Numbered from the stretch's first letter, positions 8,757-18,098 are shown. The stretch is 64,000 bases of DNA from JBCBCP01 sp038530575 (GCA_038530575.1 JBCBCP010000001.1:98714-162713); one strand, 5' to 3'. Notes: generated by a model not told the origin, from the sequence alone. Program-made: numbers and translations.

Positions 8757-9239
8757 TTGCTGACCCTCGCCGAACTGACCTCGCGCAACACGCAGCCGGG
8801 CCGGGTCGCGTGGATTGGCCTCAGGCCGTCAAAGCGCGCGCCCATGGAGGAGGTGCTTGCAGCCGAGGTGACGTCTGCCGGTCTGACCGGGGACCGGGGC
8901 CGCGCAGGCAAGCGCGCGGTCACCTTGATACAGGCGGAGCATTTGCCCGTCATTGCGTCGTTTCTGGGACGCAAAGTCGTGGACCCAAGAGATTTGCGCC
9001 GGAATATCGTGATTTCCGGCATAAACCTAGCCGGGGCAAAGGGGCGGCTCTTGCACGTAGGCACCGCCGTTTTGCGCCTGTCGGTGATCTGCGCGCCGTG
9101 TAGCCGTATGGAAGAAACCTTTGGTTATGGTGGTTATTCTGCCGTCCGCAGCCATGGCGGCTGGTGTGCCGAGGTTGTCCTTCCAGGGCAGATCGCGCTT
9201 GGTGATCGCGTTGACATTGCAGGCCAAGACAGGGCCTAA
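8757..9239 (+). CDS. MOSC domain protein
   Basis: This 160-residue protein consists of a single MOSC (molybdenum cofactor sulfurase C-terminal) domain. The conserved Cys is in CAPCSRMEE, and it is followed by GGWCAEV and GDRV typical of the family. Relatives such as YiiM handle molybdopterin-bound sulfur and reduce N-hydroxylated compounds, but the role here is not set by context. The apparent start is TTG one base after the upstream stop, implying translational coupling; the first ATG (Met30) would remove a conserved beta strand. nadD follows after six bases. Confidence 0.85.
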   Translation: MLTLAELTSRNTQPGRVAWIGLRPSKRAPMEEVLAAEVTSAGLTGDRGRAGKRAVTLIQAEHLPVIASFLGRKVVDPRDLRRNIVISGINLAGAKGRLLHVGTAVLRLSVICAPCSRMEETFGYGGYSAVRSHGGWCAEVVLPGQIALGDRVDIAGQDRA

Positions 9240-9245
9240 GGCGGC

Positions 9246-9851
9246 ATGACCATACTGACCACACCGGGCCAGACCATCGGCCTTTTGGGCGGCTCGTTTG
9301 ACCCCGCACACGAGGGCCACGCGCATATCACACGGCAGGCGATGACCCGGTTTGGCTTGTCTCATTGCTGGTGGCTGGTGAGCCCTGGCAATCCGCTGAA
9401 AACCCGCGGTCCAGCCCCGCTGACACAGCGTATGCAGCGCGCGCGGGCCGTTATGGATCATCCGCGCGTACGCGTGACCGACATAGAGGCGCAGCTTGGC
9501 ACGCGCTATACGGCCCAGACCCTTCAGGCCCTGATCGCCCGGCACCAGGGGGTGCGCTTTGTGTGGCTCATGGGAGCGGACAACCTGGCGCAGCTGCACC
9601 GTTGGCAGGACTGGCACTGGATTATGGAAAACGTGCCTGTAGGTGTGCTTGCCCGTCCGCGTATGAGAATCTCGGCGCGGCGCAGCCCGGCCGCGCAGCT
9701 TTATGCAAAATACCGTATTTCCGGACGCGCCTCGCACCTCTTGGCGCACACGTACGCGCCGGCATGGTGCTTTGTGAACCTGCCGATGTTGGATGTATCC
9801 TCGACGCAGATTCGCGCTGCGGGGGGCTGGTCTGGACCTGCGTCCAGCTGA
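9246..9851 (+). CDS. nadD: Nicotinate-nucleotide adenylyltransferase
   Basis: This 201-residue enzyme converts nicotinate mononucleotide and ATP to deamido-NAD in NAD synthesis. Visible motifs are GGSFDPAHEGH near residues 15-25, which includes the (H/T)xGH nucleotidyl-transfer signature, WLMGADNL in the centre, and the C-terminal SSTQIR that binds the ATP phosphates. Length agrees with NadD. It follows the MOSC gene after six bases. In many alphaproteobacteria nadD sits beside obgE, proB/proA and rsfS; that order is not kept here. Confidence 0.94.
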   Translation: MTILTTPGQTIGLLGGSFDPAHEGHAHITRQAMTRFGLSHCWWLVSPGNPLKTRGPAPLTQRMQRARAVMDHPRVRVTDIEAQLGTRYTAQTLQALIARHQGVRFVWLMGADNLAQLHRWQDWHWIMENVPVGVLARPRMRISARRSPAAQLYAKYRISGRASHLLAHTYAPAWCFVNLPMLDVSSTQIRAAGGWSGPASS

Positions 9852-9921
9852 CGCGCGCAATCAGCGTGATGTGAACGCAACCATGCTTGGCCTGCGCGCC
9901 ACACGGGGCTAACGTCCTAGC

Positions 9922-11415
9922 ATGCTGCCCCCTGTTTCAAGACGATTTTTTCTGTTCGCGTCCTCCAGCCTGATGGCAACCGGGGCTTGTGCGGCGCCGC
10001 CAACACAATCGTTGCGCCCGACGCTGCGATCAGCAGAGGCGCCGCGCCGCGCAGTTGCGGGCGCAAACGCCATCATAGAGGCTGCGCAACTTGGTGGGCG
10101 CGTGACCTTTGCGGTTGCAGACACCCGCACCGGCAAGCTGCTTGAAGAAAATGGTGCGCAAACGGCGACCCCGCCGGCCTCTGTCACAAAGGCAGTTACA
10201 GCACTCTACGCACTAGATGCACTGGGCGGCGCGCATCGCTTTCGCACGCGCGTGCTTGCAAGTGGTCCGATCTCTGGCGGGACGCTACAGGGCGATTTGA
10301 TACTTGTGGGCGGCGGAGATCCGACGCTTGACACAAACGGGTTGGCGGCGCTGGCCAGCCGCCTAAAGCAGGCTGGTGTGCGGGAGGTGCGCGGCGGCTT
10401 CAAAGTATATGATGGCGCCTTGCCGCGAATCGACACGATCGACCCGGCGCAACCTCCGCATGTCGGCTACAGCCCGGCGGTGGGCGGCATTGCGCTGAAT
10501 TTCAACCGGGTGCACTTCGAGTGGAAACGGCAGGGCGGCGGCTATGCGGTCACGATGGACGCCCGCTCGGACCGGTTCAAACCGACGGCCTATACCTCGA
10601 CCATGCGCGTGGTCGAACGCCGGTTGCCGATTTACTCCTACAGTTCCAGTGGGGGTAAGGATAACTGGACCGTCGCGCGCGGCGCTTTGGGCAGTGGCGG
10701 GTCGCGGTGGCTGCCTGTCCGCAATCCCGCGCTGTATGCCGGTGACGTGTTTCAGACCCTCGCGCGGGCACAGGGCATCGCGCTGAAAGCGCCAGTCGTG
10801 ACGCGCGCGGCGCCGTCTGGCACCGAGATCGCCGCGCTTCAAAGCGCACCGCTCAGTGACATCCTGAAGGACATGCTGCGCTTTTCCACGAATATCACGG
10901 CCGAGATGGTTGGACTTGCCGCAACGGCCAAGCGCACCGGGCAGGTGCCACGCTCGCTCAAGGCGTCGGCGGCGGAGATGAACCGCTGGGCGGGCGCAAA
11001 GCTGGGCGCGGCAGGTATCAAGGTCGAAGACCATTCGGGCCTCGGCAGCGCAAGCCGTATGACCGCGAACGGGATGCTGACGGCTTTGCTGGCGGCGCGC
11101 AAGGATGGCCGGTTGCGCCCGCTGCTCAAGCGTATTGCCATGCTGGACAGCAACCGGAGACCCATCAAGAACCATCCGGTAACTGTGCATGCCAAAACCG
11201 GAACGCTGAATTTCGTGTCGTGCCTTGCGGGCTACATGACGGCGCCAGGTGGGTCGGAGATGGCCTTTGTCATCTTTACCGCGAACGAGGCGCAACGGCG
11301 CGGCATTGCAAAAGAAGACCGCGAACGGCCAACCGGTGCCCGCGCCTGGAATCGCCGGTCTAAGGCGATGCAGCAAAAGCTGATCGAACGCTGGGGCGCG
11401 CTTTACGGGGCCTGA
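9922..11415 (+). CDS. dacB: D-alanyl-D-alanine carboxypeptidase/endopeptidase, PBP4 type (S13)
   Basis: This 497-residue exported penicillin-binding protein has an SRRFFLFASS signal that resembles a twin-arginine type. The three active-site motifs of S13 peptidases are visible: SVTK (near residue 90), STN in FSTNITAEM (near 325), and KTGT in HAKTGTLNF (near 425). The large inserted domain between SxxK and SxN is present. PBP4 trims or cleaves peptidoglycan cross-links in the periplasm. It lies 70 bases downstream of nadD and converges on the TerB-like gene with a ten-base gap and no obvious terminator. Confidence 0.92.
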   Translation: MLPPVSRRFFLFASSSLMATGACAAPPTQSLRPTLRSAEAPRRAVAGANAIIEAAQLGGRVTFAVADTRTGKLLEENGAQTATPPASVTKAVTALYALDALGGAHRFRTRVLASGPISGGTLQGDLILVGGGDPTLDTNGLAALASRLKQAGVREVRGGFKVYDGALPRIDTIDPAQPPHVGYSPAVGGIALNFNRVHFEWKRQGGGYAVTMDARSDRFKPTAYTSTMRVVERRLPIYSYSSSGGKDNWTVARGALGSGGSRWLPVRNPALYAGDVFQTLARAQGIALKAPVVTRAAPSGTEIAALQSAPLSDILKDMLRFSTNITAEMVGLAATAKRTGQVPRSLKASAAEMNRWAGAKLGAAGIKVEDHSGLGSASRMTANGMLTALLAARKDGRLRPLLKRIAMLDSNRRPIKNHPVTVHAKTGTLNFVSCLAGYMTAPGGSEMAFVIFTANEAQRRGIAKEDRERPTGARAWNRRSKAMQQKLIERWGALYGA

Positions 11416-11425
11416 GGTCCCGGGC

Positions 11426-11842
11426 CTAGGTCATGTGCCGCGCGCGGCTGCCACGCTCGATCGCCGCGGCGTGCAGCCGGTCGAGGTTCAACTCGTAGCG
11501 GATTTCCTCCAGGAGGCGCAGCTCGGTATCCTCAAGCGTTCCATCGGCGGCAGCCACGTCGCAGGCCAGCGCGTAACAAGTCTCAAACAGCCGCTCTGGC
11601 AGCGCCTGCCGCACAAGGCCAAAGAGTGCGTCCAGCCCTTCTTCTTGCTCAAAGAGGTCAAAGACGGTTTGGCTGACAGGGCCAAGCCGGTCCGCGTCAT
11701 AGCTGCCGAAGATCGGCAGGTTATTCACCGCGGAGTTGATTTTGACCAGTTCGGCCGTCCGAATGTCCTCGTCTGAGGCGGAGACCGCGACCATTACGGC
11801 CACAAGGGCATCCTGGGCTGTCCAGCCGGCGGGGTCGGTCAT
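11426..11842 (-). CDS. TerB-like helical protein
   Basis: This 138-residue, wholly helical acidic protein matches the TerB/tellurite-resistance-like fold, with paired acidic helix motifs such as SASDEDIRTAELVKI and DVAAADGTLEDTELRLLEEI that resemble the metal-binding D-x-D-G pattern. In alphaproteobacteria such stand-alone proteins are widespread and usually not tied to tellurite resistance; function is unknown. The ATG at 11842 follows GGAGAG and is preferred over an upstream start that would add an implausible Cys/Arg-rich extension. It is divergent from lysS with about 100 bases between. Confidence 0.82.
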   Translation of the reverse strand: MTDPAGWTAQDALVAVMVAVSASDEDIRTAELVKINSAVNNLPIFGSYDADRLGPVSQTVFDLFEQEEGLDALFGLVRQALPERLFETCYALACDVAAADGTLEDTELRLLEEIRYELNLDRLHAAAIERGSRARHMT

Positions 11843-11943
11843 GATGCGCTCTCCTGTTGCGTCGCACCTGCAAAATATTGACCGCGACCGCGGCCCGCAA
11901 TAGGTAGCGCTGCGCAATAAGGCCGGGAAAGGCACGGAAACAG

Positions 11944-13524
11944 ATGGCGGACCTCAGAGAGGCTGGCATGACCAGCAAAGCATGGCCCTTCGAGGCGGCG
12001 CGCGCCGTGCTCAAGCGCTATGAAAAGGCGCCGCCGGAAAAGGGCTATGTGCTGTTCGAGACGGGCTATGGCCCCTCTGGCCTGCCGCATATCGGCACCT
12101 TTGGCGAAGTTGCGCGCACGTCAATGGTGCAGCGCGCCTTCGAGGTTATCAGCGACATTCCGACCAAGCTGATCTGTTTTTCCGATGACCTCGATGGCAT
12201 GCGCAAGGTGCCGGGCAACGTGCCGAACCCGGACCGGCTGCAAGAGCATCTGCAAAAACCGCTGACCTCGGTGCCCGATCCTTTCGAGCAGTTTCAGAGC
12301 TTTGGGCATCACAATAACGCGATGCTGCGCCGCTTCCTCGACACGTTTGGGTTCCGCTACGAGTTTATCAGTGCAACCGACTTTTACGGCGATGGCCGCT
12401 TTGACGAGGTGCTGCTGCGCGCGGCCGAAAAATATGACGCCATCATGGAGGTCATGCTGAAATCCCTGCGGGACGAGCGGCGGCAGACCTATTCGATCTT
12501 CCTGCCCATCCACCCCGAAACGGGCCGGGTCATGTACGTGCCGATGAAAGAGGTGAACGCCAAGGACGGCACGATTACCTTCGACGCCGAAGACGGAACG
12601 GAAATGACGCTTCCGGTCACGGGCGGCAACGTCAAGCTGCAGTGGAAGCCGGATTTCGGCGCGCGCTGGGCCGCGCTGGGCGTCGATTTCGAGATGTATG
12701 GCAAGGACCATTCGACCAATACGCCGATCTACGACCGCATCTGCCAGATCCTCGGATGGAAGCCGCCGGAGCATTTCACCTATGAGCTGTTTCTGGACGC
12801 CAATGGCCAGAAGATCAGCAAATCGAGCGGGAACGGCATCTCTATTGACGAGTGGCTGACCTACGCCTCGACGGAATCGCTGAGCTATTTCATGTATTTG
12901 AAGCCAAAGACGGCCAAGCGCATGCATTTCGACGTGATCCCGAAAGCGGTGGATGAATATCACCAGCAACTGCGCGCCTATCCCGGTCAGGACGTGGCGC
13001 AACAGGCGGCCAACCCGGTCTGGCACATCCATGGCGGTGAGGTCCCGGGCAGCACGCTGATTGTGCCCTTTGCCATGCTGCTCAACCTCGCGTCGGTCAG
13101 TCAGGCCGAAGATACGGACAAACTTTGGGGCTTTATCCAGCGCTATGCGCCCGATGCGGGACCTGAGACACATCCCGATCTGGACCAGGCAGCTGGTTTT
13201 GCGGTGCGCTATTTCAACGATTTTGTGAAGCCCACGCGCACCTACCGCACGCCAACCGATCAGGAGCGTGAAGCGCTGGAGGCGCTGCGCACTGAGCTGG
13301 CCAGCTATGACGGCCCGCTTGAGGACGAGGCGTTGCAATCGGTGGTCTATGCCGTCGGGCGCGAGCGTTTCGATCCGCTGCGTGGCTGGTTCACGGCGCT
13401 TTACGAGGTGCTGTTGGGGGCGTCGCAAGGCCCTCGGTTTGGTGGGTTCATTGCTCTTTACGGCGTGGCAGAGACGATTGCCCTGATCGACGCCGCACTC
13501 GCGGGGGAGCTTGCCGAGGCTTGA
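11944..13524 (+). CDS. lysS: Lysyl-tRNA synthetase, class I
   Basis: This 526-residue enzyme charges tRNA-Lys. It is the class I form, typical of archaea and many alphaproteobacteria, not the class II enzyme of E. coli. The HIGH-type motif GPSGLPHIGT lies near residues 40-50 and the KMSKS-type loop KISKSSGN at about 290. The C-terminal helical anticodon-binding region is present. An alternative start is the ATG at 11968, which has GAGAGG just before it and begins MTSKAWPFEAAR; the 11944 start adds MADLREAG. The symbol lysK is also used for this form. Confidence 0.95.
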   Translation: MADLREAGMTSKAWPFEAARAVLKRYEKAPPEKGYVLFETGYGPSGLPHIGTFGEVARTSMVQRAFEVISDIPTKLICFSDDLDGMRKVPGNVPNPDRLQEHLQKPLTSVPDPFEQFQSFGHHNNAMLRRFLDTFGFRYEFISATDFYGDGRFDEVLLRAAEKYDAIMEVMLKSLRDERRQTYSIFLPIHPETGRVMYVPMKEVNAKDGTITFDAEDGTEMTLPVTGGNVKLQWKPDFGARWAALGVDFEMYGKDHSTNTPIYDRICQILGWKPPEHFTYELFLDANGQKISKSSGNGISIDEWLTYASTESLSYFMYLKPKTAKRMHFDVIPKAVDEYHQQLRAYPGQDVAQQAANPVWHIHGGEVPGSTLIVPFAMLLNLASVSQAEDTDKLWGFIQRYAPDAGPETHPDLDQAAGFAVRYFNDFVKPTRTYRTPTDQEREALEALRTELASYDGPLEDEALQSVVYAVGRERFDPLRGWFTALYEVLLGASQGPRFGGFIALYGVAETIALIDAALAGELAEA

Positions 13525-13573
13525 GCACCGAGGCCCTCGCGCTACCGTAGGGTTAGCCACCGGAGGACTACTC

Positions 13574-13975
13574 ATGCTCAAACGCCTCGCCACCCTTTTG
13601 ATTGCGCTGATGCTGGCCTTGCCCGCAGCCGCGCAGGAAGAGCCGATCCAGAACACGATCAGCCGCCAGATCGACGCTTTCAAGGTCGACGATTTCCGCG
13701 AGGCGTTCACCTTTGCCAGCCCGATGATCCAGGGCATTTTCCGCACGCCCGAGAATTTCGGGCGGATGGTCAGTCAGGGCTATCCGATGGTCTGGCGGCC
13801 CGCGGAGGTTCAATACCTCGACCTGCGCGAAGAGAACGGCGCGCTGATCCAGAAGGTCATGATCACCGATCAGGAGGGCGGCGTGCACCTGCTTGACTAC
13901 CGCATGATCGAGACGCCGGATGGCTGGAAAATCAACGGTGTGTCCTTGCTGGACAGCGGCGCAGTCGCTGCCTGA
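13574..13975 (+). CDS. Secreted DUF4864 protein
   Basis: The 133-residue product has an N-terminal Sec signal (MLKRLATLLIALMLALPAAA, cleavage before QEEP) and a compact domain of the DUF4864 family, which looks like a small NTF2-like alpha+beta fold (FKVDDFREAFTFASP, MITDQEGGVHLLDYRM). It should be periplasmic; its function is not known. The start follows GGAGGA by six bases, 49 bases after lysS. A perfect 12-bp palindrome lies seven bases after its stop. Confidence 0.84.
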   Translation: MLKRLATLLIALMLALPAAAQEEPIQNTISRQIDAFKVDDFREAFTFASPMIQGIFRTPENFGRMVSQGYPMVWRPAEVQYLDLREENGALIQKVMITDQEGGVHLLDYRMIETPDGWKINGVSLLDSGAVAA

Positions 13976-13981
13976 GGCCCG

Positions 13982-13993
13982 CACCGTACGGTG
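13982..13993. promoter_or_regulatory. Perfect 12-bp palindrome CACCGTACGGTG
   Basis: This self-complementary site lies in the 140-base gap between the DUF4864 gene and the beta-helix gene. It has no spacer and no T-run, so it looks more like a dimeric protein-binding site than a terminator. No regulator is encoded beside it. Confidence 0.35.
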
Positions 13994-14115
13994 GACTGAC
14001 ACCGCGTTAAGACTTCATTGATACTTCCCTGAGCCGCGATGCGGTGCGCCCCTTTGTGGGTCGGCACCTGTGTAACGGTTGGCCCGACGGGGGCCGCGGC
14101 AAAAGGGATATCTTC

Positions 14116-16401
14116 ATGAACAAGGCCATCACCGACGGCGTCCAGCTTAACCCGCCGCCATTCGCAGACGGGCTGAACGTCTGGTCCAGCGGCGACGGCA
14201 CGCCGGGCAGCGACACCTACCAGAACGCGTCAAATGCGGCCTTCGTGCCCGCGGATCAGGATTTCGGCGGCTGCCTTGAGATCCAGAAAAACGCGGGCAC
14301 GACGCGTGTGCGCTACATGGGCCAGACACCGATGATCCCGGGCTGTTATCTGCGCGTGACGGTGCGGATCAAAGCCATCAGCGGCAACCTGCCCAATGTG
14401 CGTATCGCAGGCTTTGCCGCTCGGTCCAGTGGCGCGGCAGACCCCAACGCCGACACCGAGGCGGACGGCGTTTCGCTGACGAGTTACGGCGAAGTCGTCG
14501 AGGTCAGCGCGATCGTGGGCGCAGGCAACCGCAGCGGCGTTGACATGGTTTGGGGACAGCGCCCGGCCTACGGTCACTTCGGCCTTGACCTGACAGGCCC
14601 GAACGGCGGCGTCGTCCGTATTGACGATATCGAGATCGAAGACATCTCTGGCGCGTTCCTGAGCGATCTGGTGTCGGTTGTGGACGTGCGCGATTACGGC
14701 GCCATCGGCGACGGCACGGCAGACGACACGGAAGCGTTTGAAGCGGCCAACACGGCTTCGGGCGGCCGCACCATTCTGGTGCCGGAGGGTACGTTCCGCC
14801 TAACCGACACGGTCACCTTTGATCACCCGGTGAAATTTGTCGGTAAAGTCACGATGCCAATGGACAAGATGTTGTTGCTGCGCCGGAACTTCGACCTGCC
14901 GAATTACATGGAAGCCTTTGAGAATGAAGAACTGGCGTTCAAGAAAGCGTTTCAGGCGCTTCTGAACAACGTTGACCACGAAAGCCTCGATATGGGCGGG
15001 CGCAGCGTGGCGGTCAGTGCGCCAATTGATATGCAGGCGATTTCCAATCGGACAAGTTTTGCAACACGCCGGGTCATCCGCAATGGTCAGCTGACCACGA
15101 GCGGCACATCTGCCTGGCAAACCGACGTGGTGACCAGCCAAGCAACGTACAGCCCGTCGAATGATACGCGGCGTCTGACCAATGTGACCAACGTTGCCAA
15201 TATCCAGGTTGGCAGCCTGGTGACCGGCAACGGCGTAGGCCGCGAGGTTTATGTGCGGTCCGTAAATGTCGGCCAACAGATCGTAGAGCTGTCAGCACCG
15301 CTCTACGACGCGGCCGGAACGCAGAACTTCACCTTCCGCCGATTCAAGTACATCCTTGATTTTTCGGGTTTCACGACGCTCAAGGGCTTTGCGCTGAACA
15401 ACATCGAATTGCAGGCCAACAATATTGCCTCCTGCATTCTCCTCGCGCAGCAGGGCGTGTCGTTCCAAATCAAGGATTGCTATCTCAGCCGAATGAAGGA
15501 CCGCGGCATTTCGAGCTTCGGCGGCGGGTGTCAGGGCATGATCATCGACCGCTGCCAGTTCCTGAGCTCCGAAGACGCCGTGAACGTCCCTCAGCGTGTT
15601 TCGATCGGATTCAACGTCAACTCGAACGATGCCAAGGTGCGCAACAACCGGGCCACGCGGCTGCGCCATTTCGGCCTTCTTGCGGGCAGTAACAATTTGA
15701 TCATCGGCAACCACTTTTTTCAGGGAGACGCGGTGGCTGACGGCGTGCGGTCCGCAGGCCTTGTCATTCTGAAGCCTCACACGTCTTCGGTGATCTCCGG
15801 CAACTACATCGATAATTGCTTTATCGAGTGGACCAACGAGCAAGACGCGAGCCCGGCCTTTACGGGTGGGTTTTCGTTCAGCGCACTGTCGATCACGGAC
15901 AATGTGTTCCTGTCGGGCGATGTCGCGCCGTGGTTCAGCTACATCGTGGTCAAGCCACATGGAGCAGGGCATTTCGTCAACGGGATTTCAGTTGCGGGCA
16001 ACAAGTTCCGTTCGATCCTCGGCAACATCGACCGGGTGGAGCGCGTCGACACCAGCTTTGCCGATCTCGATTACTCGCGGATGAAGGATATCGAGTTCAA
16101 AGGCAACTCTTTCCACTCGATCACAACGCAGGTCAGCAACCCGTTGCATGTCGCCCACGCTCAGAACAGTCCGGCGAGCACGTGGGTGGTCGATACAAGC
16201 GGAAAACTCCCCTTCGAAGCGCGCGCGCGCCTTGTTCAAAGCGTTGTGCCCTACGACCGCATCCGCAACAGCAGCAATGCGACCCGGTCGTACCTGCCTT
16301 ATGCAGAAGGTCAAAAGGGCGCCAATCAGGATCAGGTGCACTTGATCTGGCAGGAGGCTGTCCGCGGCGCAGTGAACCTGTTGGTCCGCATGGACAACTG
16401 A
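14116..16401 (+). CDS. Right-handed beta-helix (pectate-lyase superfamily) protein
   Basis: The product has 761 residues. After a beta-rich N-terminal domain (residues ~1-185, carbohydrate-binding-like) comes the entry motif of glycosyl-hydrolase-28-related beta helices, DVRDYGAIGDGTADDTEAF near residues 190-208, followed by repeated short strands and turns (for example NNLIIGNHFF, SVISGNYID). No signal peptide is visible at the ATG, which follows AAAAGGGA. Proteins of this layout act as polysaccharide lyases, hydrolases or phage-type tail spikes; substrate is unknown. A strong terminator overlaps the 3' end of the convergent gene. It may be part of exopolysaccharide handling, but no such cluster adjoins it. 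Confidence 0.82.
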   Translation: MNKAITDGVQLNPPPFADGLNVWSSGDGTPGSDTYQNASNAAFVPADQDFGGCLEIQKNAGTTRVRYMGQTPMIPGCYLRVTVRIKAISGNLPNVRIAGFAARSSGAADPNADTEADGVSLTSYGEVVEVSAIVGAGNRSGVDMVWGQRPAYGHFGLDLTGPNGGVVRIDDIEIEDISGAFLSDLVSVVDVRDYGAIGDGTADDTEAFEAANTASGGRTILVPEGTFRLTDTVTFDHPVKFVGKVTMPMDKMLLLRRNFDLPNYMEAFENEELAFKKAFQALLNNVDHESLDMGGRSVAVSAPIDMQAISNRTSFATRRVIRNGQLTTSGTSAWQTDVVTSQATYSPSNDTRRLTNVTNVANIQVGSLVTGNGVGREVYVRSVNVGQQIVELSAPLYDAAGTQNFTFRRFKYILDFSGFTTLKGFALNNIELQANNIASCILLAQQGVSFQIKDCYLSRMKDRGISSFGGGCQGMIIDRCQFLSSEDAVNVPQRVSIGFNVNSNDAKVRNNRATRLRHFGLLAGSNNLIIGNHFFQGDAVADGVRSAGLVILKPHTSSVISGNYIDNCFIEWTNEQDASPAFTGGFSFSALSITDNVFLSGDVAPWFSYIVVKPHGAGHFVNGISVAGNKFRSILGNIDRVERVDTSFADLDYSRMKDIEFKGNSFHSITTQVSNPLHVAHAQNSPASTWVVDTSGKLPFEARARLVQSVVPYDRIRNSSNATRSYLPYAEGQKGANQDQVHLIWQEAVRGAVNLLVRMDN

Positions 16402-16407
16402 CAGCGC

Positions 16408-17061
16408 TCAGAATTTGCGCCACAGACCGAGCTTGAGTCCAAGCTCGGTCTTTTTGCTTCTTTTTGCTTCAAGTCCCAGTTGATACGACGGTCCGCCCTG
16501 TTTGGGCGTAAAGACGTAGGACGGCGCCAATGTGGTGTGTAAATCCCCCGCGTTGTCAGCCGTCACGAACAGCTGCAGCATCCCCTTGCCGCGTTGACCG
16601 ATCTGCATCCCAAAGGTCGTGTCCAGCTTGAATTGACGAACCGCGCTGGTTCCCAGATCGACGCGCGTGTCGAAGGCCAGCCAACCCATGCGGCCTTTCC
16701 AATTCAGTCCGCGCCCAATGCTAACACCGCCGCTTGCGAAAGGCTCAAGACGGCCTTGCAAGTCGCGTCCCCCCAGACCCACATGCCAACTTGCGATCCA
16801 TGTGCCATCGGCCAGAGGCATGCGGGCAAAGACCCGGCCCGAGCCCGACAGGGGCGCCGCACCCGGCATGGTCAGGTCAAGCTCCGCCCCGATCGTCAGC
16901 CGCGCGCGCAGCCCGTAATCCACATAAAGCGATGTGCCCTGCTCGTAGCGTTCGTTCACCGTGCCACTGAGCGCAAAAAAACCGGTGCCAGCCTCGCGAA
17001 GCCAAGGCCCGGCGTTTGCCGGTCCCGCCCAGAGCAGCAGCAGTATCGCCAGCACGCGCAT
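16408..17061 (-). CDS. Putative outer-membrane beta-barrel protein
   Basis: This 217-residue protein starts with a Sec signal (MRVLAILLLLWAGPANA) and continues with alternating polar/hydrophobic strands and many Gly and aromatic residues. It ends in GLKLGLWRKF, with a C-terminal Phe as in outer-membrane proteins. This suggests an 8- to 12-stranded barrel, possibly porin-like. No named family is recognised. Two adjacent ATG codons exist (17064 and 17061); the second is better spaced from the AAAGGGGG site. Its last codons contain the terminator of the convergent beta-helix gene. It is divergent from the DUF427 gene. Confidence 0.7.
   Translation of the reverse strand: MRVLAILLLLWAGPANAGPWLREAGTGFFALSGTVNERYEQGTSLYVDYGLRARLTIGAELDLTMPGAAPLSGSGRVFARMPLADGTWIASWHVGLGGRDLQGRLEPFASGGVSIGRGLNWKGRMGWLAFDTRVDLGTSAVRQFKLDTTFGMQIGQRGKGMLQLFVTADNAGDLHTTLAPSYVFTPKQGGPSYQLGLEAKRSKKTELGLKLGLWRKF
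16424..16455 (+). terminator. Terminator of beta-helix gene, inside convergent coding sequence
   Basis: A perfect 12-bp stem (AGACCGAGCTTG with CAAGCTCGGTCT), a four-base loop and a T-run lie 23 bases after the beta-helix stop. The same bases encode the C-terminal residues of the opposite gene, so the site does double duty. Confidence 0.9.
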
Positions 17062-17150
17062 CATCGCCCCCTTTCGCGTCCATCCTTTGGTAACTTTGGT
17101 TAACAAAGCGTTAGGCTGGACCGCCGGGGCGGACGGATTACCTGCCATTC

Positions 17151-17621
17151 ATGGAACTGCGACCAGAAAACGTACAGAGCTACCCACGCCCTCCAGCGCT
17201 TGAGCCGGTCCCTCAGACCGTTCGTATTCTTCTGAGGGGCGCCGTAGTGGCAGAGACCCAGCTGGCCCTGCGTGTGCTGGAGACGCATCACGCGCCAACC
17301 TATTACATCCCGCCCAGCGATGTGCAGGCAGAGCTACGGCCAGCGCCGGGCCGGTCGCTTTGCGAATGGAAAGGGCAGGCGCGCTATTGGGATGTGATCG
17401 CAGGTGGCCAGACGGCCCGGCGCGCGGCGTGGAGCTACACAAACCCGTCGCGGCGCTTTGCGGATCTTGATGGCTTCCTCGCGTTTTACTGCAGCCTGAT
17501 GGATGAATGCACCGTGGGCGGGGTGGTCGCGACACCCCAGCCAGGGGATTTCTACGGCGGGTGGGTAACGCCGAACCTGACCGGCATAGTCAAGGGCGAC
17601 GCGGCCACGCGGCACTGGTAA
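17151..17621 (+). CDS. DUF427 domain protein
   Basis: This 156-residue cytoplasmic protein contains one DUF427 domain: RVLETHHAPTYYIPPSDV, CEWKGQARYWDV and AWSYTNPSRRFADLDGFLAFY are the conserved blocks. The family is a small beta-barrel protein of unknown biochemical role, sometimes duplicated in actinobacteria. The C-terminal extension (GDFYGGWVTPNLTGIVKG) is typical of the alphaproteobacterial branch. It converges on the flavin-binding protein gene with a six-base gap and no terminator. Confidence 0.88.
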   Translation: MELRPENVQSYPRPPALEPVPQTVRILLRGAVVAETQLALRVLETHHAPTYYIPPSDVQAELRPAPGRSLCEWKGQARYWDVIAGGQTARRAAWSYTNPSRRFADLDGFLAFYCSLMDECTVGGVVATPQPGDFYGGWVTPNLTGIVKGDAATRHW

Positions 17622-17627
17622 ATCGGC

Positions 17628-18098
17628 CTACGGAGCGGCGTCGAACCGATATGCCTTGCCGAAGCCCCCGTTCAGCAGGGCGTCCTGCACATCGAACACC
17701 ACGAAGCGAAAATCACCAAAATCGGCGTAAAGCCCCGCCTTCGGGCGCTGGCTCAGGAAGCGTGCGCGCAGGGGGGTGTGTTCGGGCGCGTCTCGTGCAA
17801 TCAGACGTGCGGTGCAGTGCAGGGTCAGGCGTGGATGGATTAACGGGTCGCCTTTAGGGCCAGGCTCGCCTACCAGAAGCGCGCAGGCCGGGTCTGAATC
17901 CAGCGCGGCGGTGTGCGGCGAGAGGGACGAAACAAGCGACAGCGGCGCCCCGTCTTCTGTGATGGCCAGGCCAATGCGCGTGACGCTGGGCGTGCCGTTT
18001 TGCGTGACGGCCAGGGCGGCGAAGGTCGCCGCGTCCAGCAGGGCGCGGGCCTGTGCGCGGGCCTCTGGTGTGACGGCTTGAAACGGGTCTTTTGTCAT
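17628..18098 (-). CDS. Pyridoxamine 5'-phosphate oxidase-like FMN-binding protein (HugZ-type)
   Basis: This 156-residue protein has the split-barrel flavin-binding fold: AALAVTQNGTPSVTRIG and SLVSSLSPHTAALDSDPACALLVGEP are the usual FMN/dimer blocks. HugZ-like members degrade heme, but the C-terminal heme-contact region of HugZ is lacking here, so general flavin-dependent reduction is as likely. It overlaps the upstream gene by four bases (ATGA) and is therefore co-translated with the secreted protein encoded before it. Confidence 0.85.
   Translation of the reverse strand: MTKDPFQAVTPEARAQARALLDAATFAALAVTQNGTPSVTRIGLAITEDGAPLSLVSSLSPHTAALDSDPACALLVGEPGPKGDPLIHPRLTLHCTARLIARDAPEHTPLRARFLSQRPKAGLYADFGDFRFVVFDVQDALLNGGFGKAYRFDAAP

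Noticed and set aside
12121..13746. 541-residue open frame antisense to lysS
   Set aside because: The plus-strand lysS is certain; the antisense frame is an effect of high GC at third positions and has no domain-like sequence.
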